Assembly (NCBI RefSeq): GCF_005144585.1
Contig: NZ_SSMQ01000026.1
Location: forward strand, 80,260-144,259
DNA: 64,000 nucleotides
From: Polyangium fumosum
GTDB lineage: Bacteria; Myxococcota_A; Polyangia; Polyangiales; Polyangiaceae
Direction of reading: 5' to 3'
Part shown: in pieces, positions 46,501-55,900 of the stretch
How positions within the stretch are numbered: the first letter of the stretch is position 1
Layout of the letters: every line of letters begins with the position of its first letter
Notes under the pieces: generated by a model
What the model saw: only the letters and a program-made list of their open reading frames with translations
Told to the model about the DNA's origin: nothing
Databases searched by the model: none
Program-made: the position numbers and the translations under genes

Positions 46501-47188
46501 CCTCGGGCAAACCGTCGTCGTCGAGGTCGAGGATCGTGTCCGTGCCGCTGTGCGAGGGCGGCGGCGATGCATTCGCCGGGCGCATCCACAGCGCGCTCGC
46601 CGCGCCGAATCCGCCGGCGAACGAGAATGCGCCGGCCGTCATCGTGCCGGGCGTCGCGCAGCTCGAGCATTCGTCGATGTAGACGTCGGGCAAACCATTG
46701 CCGTCGAGATCGGTCACGCGGACGGACGCAGGCGAGCGGAACTCGCCGAGGGGCGAGCTCCAGAGGACCTGGCCCGTCGCGCCGTCGAGGACGTGGGCGC
46801 GCGTCTCGGTGCGGACCACGACCTCGCTCTTGCCATCCCCGTCGAGATCGGCAAAGGCCTCGACCACGCCGACGCCGAGGATGTCGCTCTTCCACAACGT
46901 CGCCTGCGAGACGCCGTGCTTGGCGACGAAGCGCCCGCCGACGGCGGCGACGAACTGCGAAGGATTCCCGAGGCCGAAGCGCGCGACGCGGCCCGTCGGG
47001 CGGCCGCCCATGTACGCGCGCCACGTGACGACGGGCTCGACCACGGGCACGGCTCCCCCCGAGGCCCCGGTGCGCGCCGCGTCGTGGCGCGCGACGGTCC
47101 AGGTGTCTGCATGGGCGAGGCCGGGCGAAAGCCCCCCCGCGAGTACCACGAGCGCACCGAGCAAAGCAGCACGAGACGATCCGCGCAT
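43586..47188 (-). CDS. Secreted VCBS/FG-GAP repeat protein with MYXO-CTERM-like anchor
   Basis: A 1200-residue surface protein from ATG 47188 (GGAGG four bases upstream). A signal peptide ends near AHA-D. The body carries FG-GAP/VCBS-type repeats with Asp-rich calcium loops: ADLDGDGKSEVVVR, TDLDGNGLPDVYID, LDLDDDGLPEVVLT, KDLDGDGVDELVFS, GDLDGDGTDAWYS, GDTDGDGADEILVG, consistent with one or two beta-propellers. Fibronectin-like strands follow (about 990-1140). The C-terminus, GGCGASG followed by a hydrophobic helix and RRARRSS, resembles the MYXO-CTERM sorting tag. It is likely exposed on the outer surface; its ligand is unknown. Confidence 0.85.
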   Translation of the reverse strand: MRGSSRAALLGALVVLAGGLSPGLAHADTWTVARHDAARTGASGGAVPVVEPVVTWRAYMGGRPTGRVARFGLGNPSQFVAAVGGRFVAKHGVSQATLWKSDILGVGVVEAFADLDGDGKSEVVVRTETRAHVLDGATGQVLWSSPLGEFRSPASVRVTDLDGNGLPDVYIDECSSCATPGTMTAGAFSFAGGFGAASALWMRPANASPPPSHSGTDTILDLDDDGLPEVVLTSPAEIVIVRGKDGQTVTTLVLPGGAQDKPFSQAYVLAAEIDGLPGKELVVVQPYGQVAAKVGPPGFTVFKIDPQTKAGTLLFERKTAGYDAEMVTLADVAKDLDGDGVDELVFSHRASPASPFTTEILKGAAGTTAAVLPGARFEGAADLGASAGAELVVATAAGLSVHHFDGNALATLAGPIPDVRAHSMPDPARSQRGPLDRRLGVLPRPGQTAALLVGRPKSELPYASLENPHTFRDIQAFTFDAAGPKKIGEHTPLIGDVTGVFGADFSTRPYPQVAVGTTAGTIVVLGQTLQGTNGIVVWGGQATGSLVGGGMQPSSGAVGGPLVGSDDLGPFVVLPGSPLGLYVGDARAASLIVPPLPRFIQPGMQAASIVDLDTLGMAVVGVEGSALVARRSQNGASLGAVDLGPGAPHGTPLPLRVQGASAPRVGIDWRIEGVQIVQSAVDFASKTLVWQGAPLPFGGFFGSSVGDLDGDGTDAWYSMNDGLNARDAATGLVKTTPGNSMWYSLPMLASFQGGPGPELLLQAGASSPRLLQADLGTAWQSESSEQVNGMAGARVVCGNAARFVTPAVLSPTLRAFDGATGALLGARALAGGSVYPTVDAAIAAGKRPGVLSNATSVASLGPGGPAILAGSTDGHLYALDACTLDLRWSKFLGGSVAEPVVGDTDGDGADEILVGVADGYIHHIDVPGCLSPSWIAFGETDDGPSEAPHVVKLGEAVKVAFAPVAEAKSYTYALVGPDEQPLWSPAHKSSSGTSVSIDLTGMLAARPYRVAVRAIGPNGVSPEVFSRPVVIADGTPPTLDADAKAESTAVHVAFEATDDLALDHWLVRMHEAGAAEDEALVAGEGLLVGPAGKAELSVTPPASLFGKNVVVRISVLDSAGNPAVASVNASVDDEGHVTHVDPPVILPADPNAGAPPSGPTTFGGCGASGRTPDASALVVALALGLGGLFRRARRSSNEPC

Positions 47189-47351
47189 GACTCCTCCCTT
47201 CGGAATCCTCATCGTTGGCGGATCTTGGTTGTTCTTTGGGCCCTCCACATTCAACGATCCGGGAAAGGAGAGAATCCGAAGAGGGTGCCCCTGCCCGCGT
47301 CGCGTGAGCGCGCACTTCAACGCGGCGTGGCTCCGTGCTAGGCAGTCCCGC

Positions 47352-48350
47352 GTGCCGTTTTCGCGCATCCTCGGTCAGGACGAGGCCATCCGGACCCTCG
47401 TGCAGGCCCTCGAGAGCGGGCGCGTCCACCACGCCTACCGCTTCGAGGGGCCCGACGGCGTGGGCAAAGAGATGGCCGCCTTCGCGCTTGCGCAGGCGCT
47501 CGTGTGCACCGGCGGCGACAAGCTCGGCTGCGGGCGATGCGACGCCTGCCACCGCGCCGTGACGCTCGGGGCCGAGCGCCCGGAGGTGCCGAAGCACCCG
47601 GACGTGATCCTCGTCGAGAAAGGCCTCTACCCGCCGGCGACGCTCGACAAGAAGACCGAGGAGGTGCAGGGCATCTCGGTCGAACAAGTGCGGCGCATCG
47701 TGCTGCCCCACGCGTCGTACCCGCCCCACGAGGGACGCGCGCGGCTCTTCATCATCCGCCGGGCCGAGGAGATCACGACCGCGGCCGCGAACGCGCTCTT
47801 GAAGACGCTGGAGGAGCCGCGGCAAGGCACGCACTTCGTGCTGCTCACGTCGCGGCCGGATCGCATGCTCGACACGATCCGATCGCGCACGCTGAAGATC
47901 CGCTTCGGGCCGCTCTCGGACGCCGTGCTGCACAAGATCCTGGAGGCGAAGGGGATGCCCGCGGGCCAGCAGGAGCTCGCGATCGAGCTCGCCGCAGGAA
48001 GCGCGGCAGCGGCGCTCGATCTCGCGGACGCCGAGCGGACGGCGGCGCGCGACGAGTTCGTCACGTCGATGCTCTCGGCCGTGGCAGCGCCGGACCTCGG
48101 GCCGGCCGTGGCGCTCGCGGAGTCGCTCGATACGAAGAACAAGGATCGGCTGCGCGACGATCTGCGCGCCCTCGGCGCGGCGCTCGCCCGATCGTCGCGC
48201 ACCCGCGCGGCGCGGGACCCGCGCGCGGCCGTGATCGACGCACGGCGCTACGAGTTCGTGCTCCGCACGATCGGCTACCTGGAGCGCAACGCCTCGCCGA
48301 ACCTGTCGATCATCCAGCTCGTGTCCGAGCTGCGCGACGCGATGCCCTGA
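47352..48350 (+). CDS. holB: DNA polymerase III delta-prime subunit
   Basis: A 332-residue clamp-loader AAA+ subunit starting at GTG 47352 (VPFSRILGQDEAIRTLVQAL). It shows FEGPDGVGKEMAAFALAQAL at the P-loop place, a zinc module CGRCDACHRA, GISVEQVRRIV and ANALLKTLEEP with the SRC-like box TIRSRTLKIRF. The C-terminal helical domain is present. The expected complex is the tau/gamma-delta-delta-prime clamp loader. The stop abuts the convergent gene at 48351. Confidence 0.92.
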   Translation: MPFSRILGQDEAIRTLVQALESGRVHHAYRFEGPDGVGKEMAAFALAQALVCTGGDKLGCGRCDACHRAVTLGAERPEVPKHPDVILVEKGLYPPATLDKKTEEVQGISVEQVRRIVLPHASYPPHEGRARLFIIRRAEEITTAAANALLKTLEEPRQGTHFVLLTSRPDRMLDTIRSRTLKIRFGPLSDAVLHKILEAKGMPAGQQELAIELAAGSAAAALDLADAERTAARDEFVTSMLSAVAAPDLGPAVALAESLDTKNKDRLRDDLRALGAALARSSRTRAARDPRAAVIDARRYEFVLRTIGYLERNASPNLSIIQLVSELRDAMP

Positions 48351-48977
48351 TCAGCCTTCGGCGTCGCCGCGGCCCATGCGGTCGTACTCGCCCTCGTCGA
48401 GGCGGCGACCGGCCCACGCGAGCGTCTTGCCTTCGCTCGTGACGACGATCGCGACCTCGCGGCCGCCGGCTTCGTACACGGCGAGCAGGCCCGACGCGCC
48501 GACCGTGGGCGCGCCCTGGCCAAAGCGCTCGAACGTCACGGGCAAGCGGCTCCTGCGTTGCATCGCCATGCCCCGGATCTCCAGCGTCCCAGGTGGCTCG
48601 GGCGGCGTGTCCACGACCTCGGGGCTGAGCCAGAGGAGCGCGCGCGCGTCGGCGGGGACGAGCGCCACGGCGTGATGCGCGAGGCCCTCCGGCGCCACGA
48701 AGATCACCGCGGCGAGCGCCTGCTCCCGCGCCACGATCGCGCCCGCAAGCCAGCGCTCGTCGCCCTCCGCGGAGACGACGTCGCCGAGCGCGAGCGCGAG
48801 CCCCGCGAGCGGATCGGCGGGCGGGGGCGCCTTCAAGGCGCGAGGCTTCTTCTTTTCATCGAGCGCCTTGGTCTCGTCCGGCCCGAACGCCTCGCGCGCG
48901 CTCTCGCGGCGACGGCTCGCGAGGTAGCCGAGGGACGCGGCCACGGCGGCCGTGACGGCGATGGCGACGAGGCTCAT
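48351..48977 (-). CDS. Single-pass membrane protein, hypothetical
   Basis: A 208-residue protein with an N-terminal membrane helix ([18 protein letters not shown]), a charged Lys-rich linker and a beta-rich cytoplasmic domain at about 55-205 ([66 protein letters not shown]). The domain has the look of DUF4178-type beta modules, but I am not sure. Its ATG overlaps the thiE stop by 4 bp, so both are co-translated. The function is unknown. Confidence 0.7.
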   Translation of the reverse strand: MSLVAIAVTAAVAASLGYLASRRRESAREAFGPDETKALDEKKKPRALKAPPPADPLAGLALALGDVVSAEGDERWLAGAIVAREQALAAVIFVAPEGLAHHAVALVPADARALLWLSPEVVDTPPEPPGTLEIRGMAMQRRSRLPVTFERFGQGAPTVGASGLLAVYEAGGREVAIVVTSEGKTLAWAGRRLDEGEYDRMGRGDAEG

Positions 48978-49672
48978 GGATGCTCCGTTCGGGGCGTCGC
49001 GCCGAGGATCGCCTCGTGCAGCGTGCGCGCGCGGCCCGTCGTCTCCGCGAGCCCCGCGTCGCCGCTCGCGATCGGGAGGAGCGCGCCGATGACCGCCGCG
49101 GCGTCGACGACCGCGCCGACCGCGGCCGCGTTCTCCAGGGTGATCCCGCCGATCGCCACGAGCGGGCGTGTATACCCGAGCGACCGCGCGTGCTCTGCGA
49201 GGGCCGCGAGGCGCGGGAGGCCGATCGGCGGCTCGGCGTCGTCTTTGTTTTGTGTCCCAAAGACCGGCCCGATCCCGAGGTAGTCCGCGCCCTCGGCGAC
49301 GCCTGCGTCGATCTGCGCCTCGTCGTACGTCGAGAGGCCGACCGCGAACGACCCTCCCGTCCGCGCCACGAGCGCACGGATGAGCGGCACGGGCAGATCC
49401 GTTTGACCTACATGGATCCCCGGGCAACCCGTGAGCAGCGCGAGGTCGGGCCGATCATTCGCGTAGAGCGGGACACCGGCGCGCGCGGCGAGCTTCGTGA
49501 GCTCGGCGAGGAGCGCGAGCGTCCGCCGCACGCCCGAGGTTTTGTCGCGGAGCTGGAGCGCGGCGGGGCCGGCGGCGAGCACCGCCTCGGCGAAGGCGAC
49601 GACGTCGATTCCGCGCCGGTCGAGCGCGGCGGTGTCCACGATGGCGTACAGACCTCGCATGCGGGCGCTCAT
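48974..49672 (-). CDS. thiE: Thiamine-phosphate synthase
   Basis: A 232-residue TIM-barrel enzyme that joins hydroxymethylpyrimidine diphosphate and thiazole phosphate. Motifs: [10 protein letters not shown] (diphosphate-binding), [35 protein letters not shown] and [12 protein letters not shown]. The length is normal. No other thiamine genes and no TPP riboswitch are seen nearby; the leader to the divergent gene is only 72 bp. The 3' end is coupled to a membrane protein gene. Confidence 0.94.
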   Translation of the reverse strand: MSARMRGLYAIVDTAALDRRGIDVVAFAEAVLAAGPAALQLRDKTSGVRRTLALLAELTKLAARAGVPLYANDRPDLALLTGCPGIHVGQTDLPVPLIRALVARTGGSFAVGLSTYDEAQIDAGVAEGADYLGIGPVFGTQNKDDAEPPIGLPRLAALAEHARSLGYTRPLVAIGGITLENAAAVGAVVDAAAVIGALLPIASGDAGLAETTGRARTLHEAILGATPRTEHP

Positions 49673-49744
49673 TTGTACGCTAAGGTTGACGCCCTCGGAA
49701 GGAAAGCGGAAAGCCGCCTCTCGACCGACTCCGGAGCTCCCGTG

Positions 49745-50959
49745 ATGCGATCCTCGCGCGCTTCCCTCCTCGCCTCGTTGTTCTGCCTTTCGAGCCTCGT
49801 CTCACCGAGCGCCCATGCCGCGCCGCCCGCCAAGGCGACGAAGGCCCAGAAAGCGCCCGAGCCGCCGCCGCTCCCGCCCGCGCAAGCGCGCCTCTGGATC
49901 GTCGCGCCGACGATGACCGGGCCGTGGACGATGCGGATCGACAACGAGGGCACGGTGCCGCTGCGCGTGCCCGCCGACCCGCGGCTGCTCCGGTTCGAGA
50001 TCGAGGTGGAAGGCGAGAAAAAGCCCACGTCGTGCGAGCTGCCGAAGTCGCTCCGGCCTTCGAGCTTCCCCGAGAGCCGCGCGCTCCTGCTCGGCCCGGG
50101 GCAGTCGTACGTCGAGCCCTTCGATCCGCGGCTCTTCTGCTTCGGCAAGGCCGCAGCGGCGCTCCGGCCGGGCGTCACCTTGCACGCGCGCTTCGGCTGG
50201 GATCCGCCGAAAAAAGGCACGAAAAAGCCGCCCGAGCCGCCCTTCGCCGCCGAGAGCACCGAGCGCGAGCCGACCATCACGCCCGCGCCGGAGCTCCTCG
50301 CGCCCGCGATCGTGCTCGGCGAGAGCCCGCCTCCGCCGCCGCCGGCCGCGAACGCGAACGGGGCAAAGCCTTCGGACGGCAAGCCGGCCGCGCCTGCGCC
50401 GGTCGTCGACGAGCGCGCCGGGAGGCTCGAAATCTCGGCCGATGCGTTCAAGGACGTGGCCGCGCCGAACGGGGTCTCGCTGACGGTGACCGCGAAAAAC
50501 GCGGGTCTCCGGCCGATCTTCGTGGCGCTCCGGCCGTGGATGTTCTCGTTCCGTATCGACGGGCCTTACGGGCACACGAAGAGTTGCCTCGGCGATCCGC
50601 CGCGTGGGCTGCCGCCGGACGCGTTCCGGACCTTGAAACCCGGCGCCTCGACCTCGTTCACGATCCTGCTGCACGAGGTCTGCCCGCGCGGCACGTTCCC
50701 GCGCCCGGGCCTCTACCGCGTGACCACCACGCTGAACGCCGGCGAGACCACCCAGGGCGCCGAGGCCTACACGGCCGAGGTCTCCACGCAGTCGCCCACG
50801 CTCCTCCGGCTCGCGTCCGCGCCCGATCCCTTCTTCGCCGCGCCGCCCAAGGCCCTGCCCCCGCCGCCGCCACAGCCCGCGGACACGTCCTCGTCCCCCG
50901 CCCCCGACGCGCCGCCCTCTCCCGAAGCGCCTTCATCACCGGCGCCGGCTGGCGAGTAA
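49745..50959 (+). CDS. Secreted proline-rich protein, hypothetical
   Basis: A 404-residue protein from ATG 49745 with a signal peptide (cleavage near AHA-A). Two related beta-rich modules, [20 protein letters not shown] with CELPKSLRP and CFGKA, and [20 protein letters not shown] with [12 protein letters not shown], look like an internal duplication joined by a Pro/Ala linker. The C-terminus is Pro/Ser/Ala-rich and disordered. Paired cysteines in each half could form disulfides. The family is not recognised. Confidence 0.72.
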   Translation: MRSSRASLLASLFCLSSLVSPSAHAAPPAKATKAQKAPEPPPLPPAQARLWIVAPTMTGPWTMRIDNEGTVPLRVPADPRLLRFEIEVEGEKKPTSCELPKSLRPSSFPESRALLLGPGQSYVEPFDPRLFCFGKAAAALRPGVTLHARFGWDPPKKGTKKPPEPPFAAESTEREPTITPAPELLAPAIVLGESPPPPPPAANANGAKPSDGKPAAPAPVVDERAGRLEISADAFKDVAAPNGVSLTVTAKNAGLRPIFVALRPWMFSFRIDGPYGHTKSCLGDPPRGLPPDAFRTLKPGASTSFTILLHEVCPRGTFPRPGLYRVTTTLNAGETTQGAEAYTAEVSTQSPTLLRLASAPDPFFAAPPKALPPPPPQPADTSSSPAPDAPPSPEAPSSPAPAGE

Positions 50960-50991
50960 AACCCCCCCGCTCGGCCCCCCCGGCCGAGGTG

Positions 50992-51582
50992 TTACTTGTT
51001 CACGGGGATGCGGATCACGAGACCGCCCATGATTTCGCCTTCCTTGAAGTCCTTGCGCGGGCTGTCGGCGTGCTCGTTGTGGCAATTCGCGCACGCGGCG
51101 GCGACGGCCTTGTCCGGATAAACCGCGGTGAAATAGGTCTTGTCCGCGATTTTCTCCTCCGTGTAGTAGTTCTTGCCCGGGTTCTCCGCGACGAACTTGA
51201 GGCCCGCCTTCTCGGCCTCCGTCTTCGCCTTGTTCTGCTGGTTGATCGGCCACTGCGAGAGGAGCGCATACGAGAAGCTCGAGTTCGTCTTCTGCGCGTG
51301 CTCGGCCCCCATGCGCAGCATCTGCGCCGGCAACGGGAGCGTCTTCTCCTCCTTGAACCGCTCCGTCGCCTTGATCGCGTTCTCCTTCACGAGGCGATCG
51401 ACGACCTGGCCCGCGTACGTCGCGCGATCGGCCGCGATGACGGCGTAGAGCGCGTCCGCCATCTGCTGCGGCTGGATGCCCGCCGCCGCGCCGCCGCCAC
51501 CCTGACCACCGCACCCAAACGCCGTCACGCCGGCGAGGGCCACGGCACCGCACACCATCGCGCCCGCCTTCGAGTGTCCCAT
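50992..51582 (-). CDS. Periplasmic haem c lipoprotein, Tll0287/DUF3365-like
   Basis: A 196-residue protein from ATG 51582 (an in-frame GTG lies at 51588). Lipoprotein signal with lipobox AFGC; one CxxCH (CANCHNEH) near residue 165; the PYP-like core shows MADALYAVIAADRATYA, NYYTEEKIADKTYFTAVYPD and GLVIRIPV. This matches the monohaem sensor or electron-transfer family DUF3365. It is the last gene of the redox operon, 23 bp after the multihaem gene, and probably exchanges electrons with it. Confidence 0.85.
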   Translation of the reverse strand: MGHSKAGAMVCGAVALAGVTAFGCGGQGGGGAAAGIQPQQMADALYAVIAADRATYAGQVVDRLVKENAIKATERFKEEKTLPLPAQMLRMGAEHAQKTNSSFSYALLSQWPINQQNKAKTEAEKAGLKFVAENPGKNYYTEEKIADKTYFTAVYPDKAVAAACANCHNEHADSPRKDFKEGEIMGGLVIRIPVNK

Positions 51583-51605
51583 CTTCACGTCGTCCTTCTC
51601 CTTGC

Positions 51606-52910
51606 TCAGCGCTTCCCCTGCGCTGCGCGTTTCTCGACCATGTCCACGCTCGCCACGTGTTTCTTCGGGCGACCGGCGAAGTTGTGCCGGACGAGCTCCG
51701 GGTCCGCGACCGCGTCGAGCGAGAAGCCCACGCCGTGGCAGCTCGTGCAGACGTTGCGGACCATCTTCTCGCTCGGCCTCAAGTTGTCGTTCTGGTTGTG
51801 CTGCACCACGACAGCCGCGCTGCTCGACGACTTCTCTCGTGGCATGTGGCACGTTGCACACGATACACCCGTCCCGGGCGAAGCCGTGCGGTTTATCTCG
51901 GCCTCCCACAGCTTGAAGTGCGGCGACCGCTGGTACGACCGGCTGTGTTCGTCGTCGTGGCACCCGAGGCACGAGTCCACGGCCGCTTTTCGGGCGTTCA
52001 CCGAGTGCCCGCCGTGACAGCTCTCACAGCCGACCTCGAGCTCCTTGGCCTCGGCCCGCATCGGCAAACGCGCGAGCCCGGGGCTCATCGGGCCGAGGCC
52101 CGCGGCGACGCGCATTCCGTGCTTCCCCAGGCCAAACCCCTTGTTTTGTTCCGTGTGGCAGCCCGCGCAGATCGTCAGCATGGGCTTGTTCACCCACTCC
52201 CCCTGCGTTCCGCTGTGACAACCCGAGCAGTTGATGCCCACGCGCGCGTGCGCCGACTCCTCCCACTCCGAGACGAGCGCCGCCGAGAACGCCACCGTGC
52301 GCGGCGCGTCCTGATTGCTCGCGGCGAGCGACTTCGGCCCCTTCGCGACCATCGCGACCCCACGCGGCAAGACCTTCGCCGACGCGAGCACGACAGGCTC
52401 GCCGAGGTGCTTCTTCAGGTAATCTTCCCAGAGCGCGCGGTTGTCGTGGTAGTTGTGGCAGCCCGCGTCGCTGCACGTGGTAAACGACATCCCGGCGTGG
52501 CTCGGCCGCTCGGTGCCGACGTCGGCGTGGCACGTGACGCAGAAATCCACGGGCATCGTGTGCCCCTCGCGGTGCGTCCCCTCGGGCCAGTGCTCGACGT
52601 GGCACGTGACGCAGCGGCGCGCGTCGATCTTTTCGAGGTTCCCGGCGTTGCGCGGGTCGTTGAACTTCGACGCGGGGTGCGAGTCGGCCGCGGTGCGCTG
52701 TTCGCCATGGCAATTCGTGCAAGCGTCGTCTTTGACGCCGCCGAACGGCGTGTGGCAGGACGCACACGCCATTTCGATTTGATGGTGCCCGTGCGAGGTC
52801 TGGTCCGGCAAATAAAGCGTCTGGTCCGGTGAAGTGAGCCGGAACGCCCCAAAGCCACCCACGAGCCCCGTGAGCAGGAGCCAGGCCAATATCGAGGTAC
52901 GCGTGCTCAT
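51606..52910 (-). CDS. Multihaem c-type cytochrome, about 11 haems
   Basis: A 434-residue protein with an N-terminal signal anchor (LAWLLLTGLVGGFGAFRL). Ten CxxCH sites are readable (CASCH, CTNCH, CVTCH twice, CSGCH, CAGCH, CESCH, CLGCH, CATCH, CTSCH) plus one CSDAGCH, a CX4CH variant. Many extra histidines could serve as second ligands. It is an electron carrier on the periplasmic side, 15 bp downstream of the fused flavin/b-type protein and upstream of a monohaem lipoprotein. Nitrite, metal or tetrathionate reduction cannot be separated by sequence alone. Confidence 0.93.
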   Translation of the reverse strand: MSTRTSILAWLLLTGLVGGFGAFRLTSPDQTLYLPDQTSHGHHQIEMACASCHTPFGGVKDDACTNCHGEQRTAADSHPASKFNDPRNAGNLEKIDARRCVTCHVEHWPEGTHREGHTMPVDFCVTCHADVGTERPSHAGMSFTTCSDAGCHNYHDNRALWEDYLKKHLGEPVVLASAKVLPRGVAMVAKGPKSLAASNQDAPRTVAFSAALVSEWEESAHARVGINCSGCHSGTQGEWVNKPMLTICAGCHTEQNKGFGLGKHGMRVAAGLGPMSPGLARLPMRAEAKELEVGCESCHGGHSVNARKAAVDSCLGCHDDEHSRSYQRSPHFKLWEAEINRTASPGTGVSCATCHMPREKSSSSAAVVVQHNQNDNLRPSEKMVRNVCTSCHGVGFSLDAVADPELVRHNFAGRPKKHVASVDMVEKRAAQGKR

Positions 52911-52925
52911 CAGCAGGCCCGCCTC

Positions 52926-55900
52926 TCAGTAGTAGTACACGGCAAGCACATGGAGGGCGACGAGGATCGGTAGCGGCCAGGTCAGGAAAAGGTGAACGGA
53001 GGTTGCCCGCAAACGGCGGTTGCGCGCCGCGAGCGGGCTCCACCGGGAGCTCACCGCGAAGACGCCCCCCGCGAGCGCGCCGAGGAGCACCACGGCGAGG
53101 AAGTCGATCGCCAGGACGAGGTTCACCCGGGTCCCCGCGGAGAGGCCCGTGTGCAGGAAAAACAGGAGCAGGGTCGCCGCGCCGAGGACGGCGTGGACCG
53201 TGCGCCACACGGGCACGTCCGCGGACCGGAACCGCCTCCACCGCTTGCGCAGCGAGACCCCGAGGCTCGCCACGGCCAGCACGACGAGCGCGTAGCCGGT
53301 CACCTGCTTCGTGACGCCCGGACGCAGGAGCGCGTCCAGGAGGAAGCCCGTCCGGACGGAGCGGGGGGGAGCGAGGGAGGGGGCGAGGGCCAGCACCAGG
53401 ACCCAGGATAAAGCCACGGCCGACGCAACGAGGAGAATCTTGCGACCGCGCTCCGGCGGAGCCTGGATCGGAGCCGCGATCGAGAGGCGCACGGGCGGCA
53501 CGCTCGGGGTCTGGAGCGCGCCCGGCGGCATGCTGAGGCGCTTCGGCGGCACCCAGCTCCGCCGGGACATCGGCGCCCGATCCACGGGAGGGACGCTCGG
53601 CGTGAGGCTCGGCGTGAGCCCGTCGCGCGGGATCGAGAGGCTGTCGGTGATCTCGCCCTCCTCGACGCCCGCGAGGAGGGAGATGCGCGAGTAGCGGGTC
53701 GAGGAGCTCTCCCTGCGGTCCTCCGTGTCGATGAGGCCCTCCATCGCCGAGAGCCGCCGCGTGGAGGAAGGCGGCACATCCGAGACCGAGAAGAGGGTGG
53801 ACTCGATCACGGGCAAGGGGGCGAGCCTCGGCAGCGGCTCGTCGACCGAGAGAATGGCCACGTCCAAGGGCGGGAGGATGACGCCGCTGGAGAGCGGGCG
53901 CGACGAGGTCGGCGAGGCAGACGAGGGCGGCAGGGCCCGCGAGGAGGACGGGGCGGCCTGCGAGGAGGGCGGCGGCGGCGCGACGGACACGACGCGCACC
54001 GAGCCGGCGGGCGGGGTCGATCGGCGGATCGGGCCCTCGGCGGTCACGCGCGCTGCAAGGCCGAGGACGAGGCCCGTCGCGGGGGTTTGGGGGAGCGCGG
54101 GCGGGAGCGCCTCGCCGCCAAGCCCGATGAGCGCGATGCCGGCCGGCGGCGTCGCCGTGCGGACCGGGCTGCGCGGCGTGATCGCGATGCCCGAGGCCGG
54201 CGTGAGGGAAGACGCGCGGACCGAGGCAGGTGCTTGGACCTCGAACGAACGCGCTGATCGCGGGACGACCGGCATGCCCGTGGGCGGCGTCGGCGCGGCG
54301 TCGCCCCGCGGGGCCGGCTCGAGCGAGAGGCGCGACGAGCGCGGCGCGATCTCGGTCCCCGTCGGCGGGGTCTTCATGGGCTCGCGGGGCGGCACCTCCA
54401 CGAGCGTCGCGTCCGAGCGCGGCGCGAGGTCGGCGCGGGTGTCGACGAGCGTCGCGTCGGACCGGGGCGCGATCTCGGTGCCGGCCGGAGGCGTCTCGGA
54501 CGCGAGCGCGACGCCACGACGCGCGACGGGCGCCTCCTCCGGCACCTCTTTCACCTCGAACGAGGAGGCGCGGAAGTTCGCCGCCTGGGGCACATCCACC
54601 GACGAAGGCGGCGGGATCGAGGAGCGGAGCGTGCTCGGGGGCGGCAGGTCCACGGCCAAGTGCGTGGCCAGCGACGCGCTACGCATCGACGCGGGCCCCG
54701 CGTCAGCGTCGTCCTCGGCCGGCGCGTGGATCATGGGACCTCGTACGGACATCGGCGCCGGCTCGATGTCGGCGTCGTCAAAGGCCGGCGCGGGCGCGAG
54801 GGGCGCGAGGGGCGCGGCGTTGCGGGCGCCGAAGCCGTGCGCGATCGGGAGCTCCGGCGGCCGAGCGGTGATGGTGATCGAGAAGCGATGCGAAGGCGGG
54901 GCGATGTCGCGGACCGAGGGCGGCGCGAGCTCGATCACCGCGAGGGTCTCGAGCGAGGAGGGCATTTCGTCGCGGCGCGAGCGCGGCGCGTCGCTGTCGA
55001 GCGACGACGACGGGACGGTGGCGAGCGACGAGGGAGGCATGACGCTCGTGTGTTGCGACGAGTCGAGCCGCGACGAAGGCGAGAGCTCGCCGCCGCGCCG
55101 GCTGCGCGGCCCCTCGCCCCGGCGCGACCGGGGCCCGCCGTCGCCGCGACGGCTGCGCGGCCCCTCGCGCCATGACGCGGGCATCGGCTCGAAGACGCTC
55201 ACGGGTCCGTCTTGGCCGAGCAGCTCCGAGAGCAGCGGCTTGCACGAGCCGCAGAGCGTGCCCGCGCCCGTCTTCGTCCCGAGCGCCTCGACCGACGAAC
55301 AGCCGCCCTCGATCGCCAGCGCGAGCGCGCCGCGCGTCACGCGCACGCAGCCGCAGACGATCGCCTCGGCGGGCCAGTCCGCGACGGGCGAGGACTCGGA
55401 CTTCGGCCACAGGTTGCCCGTGCCGCGGAACCTGCGCATGTCCCAGAACGACAGCGGCAGCGGCGCTTTGAGCAGCTCGCGGATGCGGTCGAGGTTCTCC
55501 CACTCGCCCACGGTCACCGCGCCGATGAGCCGTCCGTCGCGGATCACGAGCTTGCGGTAGACGCCGCCTCCGCTCCACACGAGCGCGTTGCCGCCGAGTC
55601 GCTGGTCGCCGTCGTGCTCGCCGAGCGCCGCGACGGTCACGCCCATCAGCTTGAGCTTCGCCGAGATGTCGGCGCCTTCGAACTTGCGCTCGGCGCCGAG
55701 CAGGTTCGCCGCGAGCACGTCGACCATCTGGTAGCCCGGCAGGACGAGGCCGTAGGTCGTGCCCCGGTGCGACGCGCACTCGCCGACGGCGAAGATCTGC
55801 TCGTCGGGATGGCGCGTCTTCCGGTCGATGGCCTGCAGCCGATCGTCGACCACGATCCCGCCGTCGCCGGCCATCTGCAGGCCCGCCACTTTCGCGAGCT

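Noticed and set aside
43772..47341. Plus-strand open frame of 1189 codons
   Set aside because: Antisense shadow of the VCBS/FG-GAP gene, which has a signal peptide, calcium loops and a good ribosome site.
48900..49744. TPP riboswitch for thiE
   Set aside because: The 72-bp leader is too short and shows no conserved THI-box sequence.
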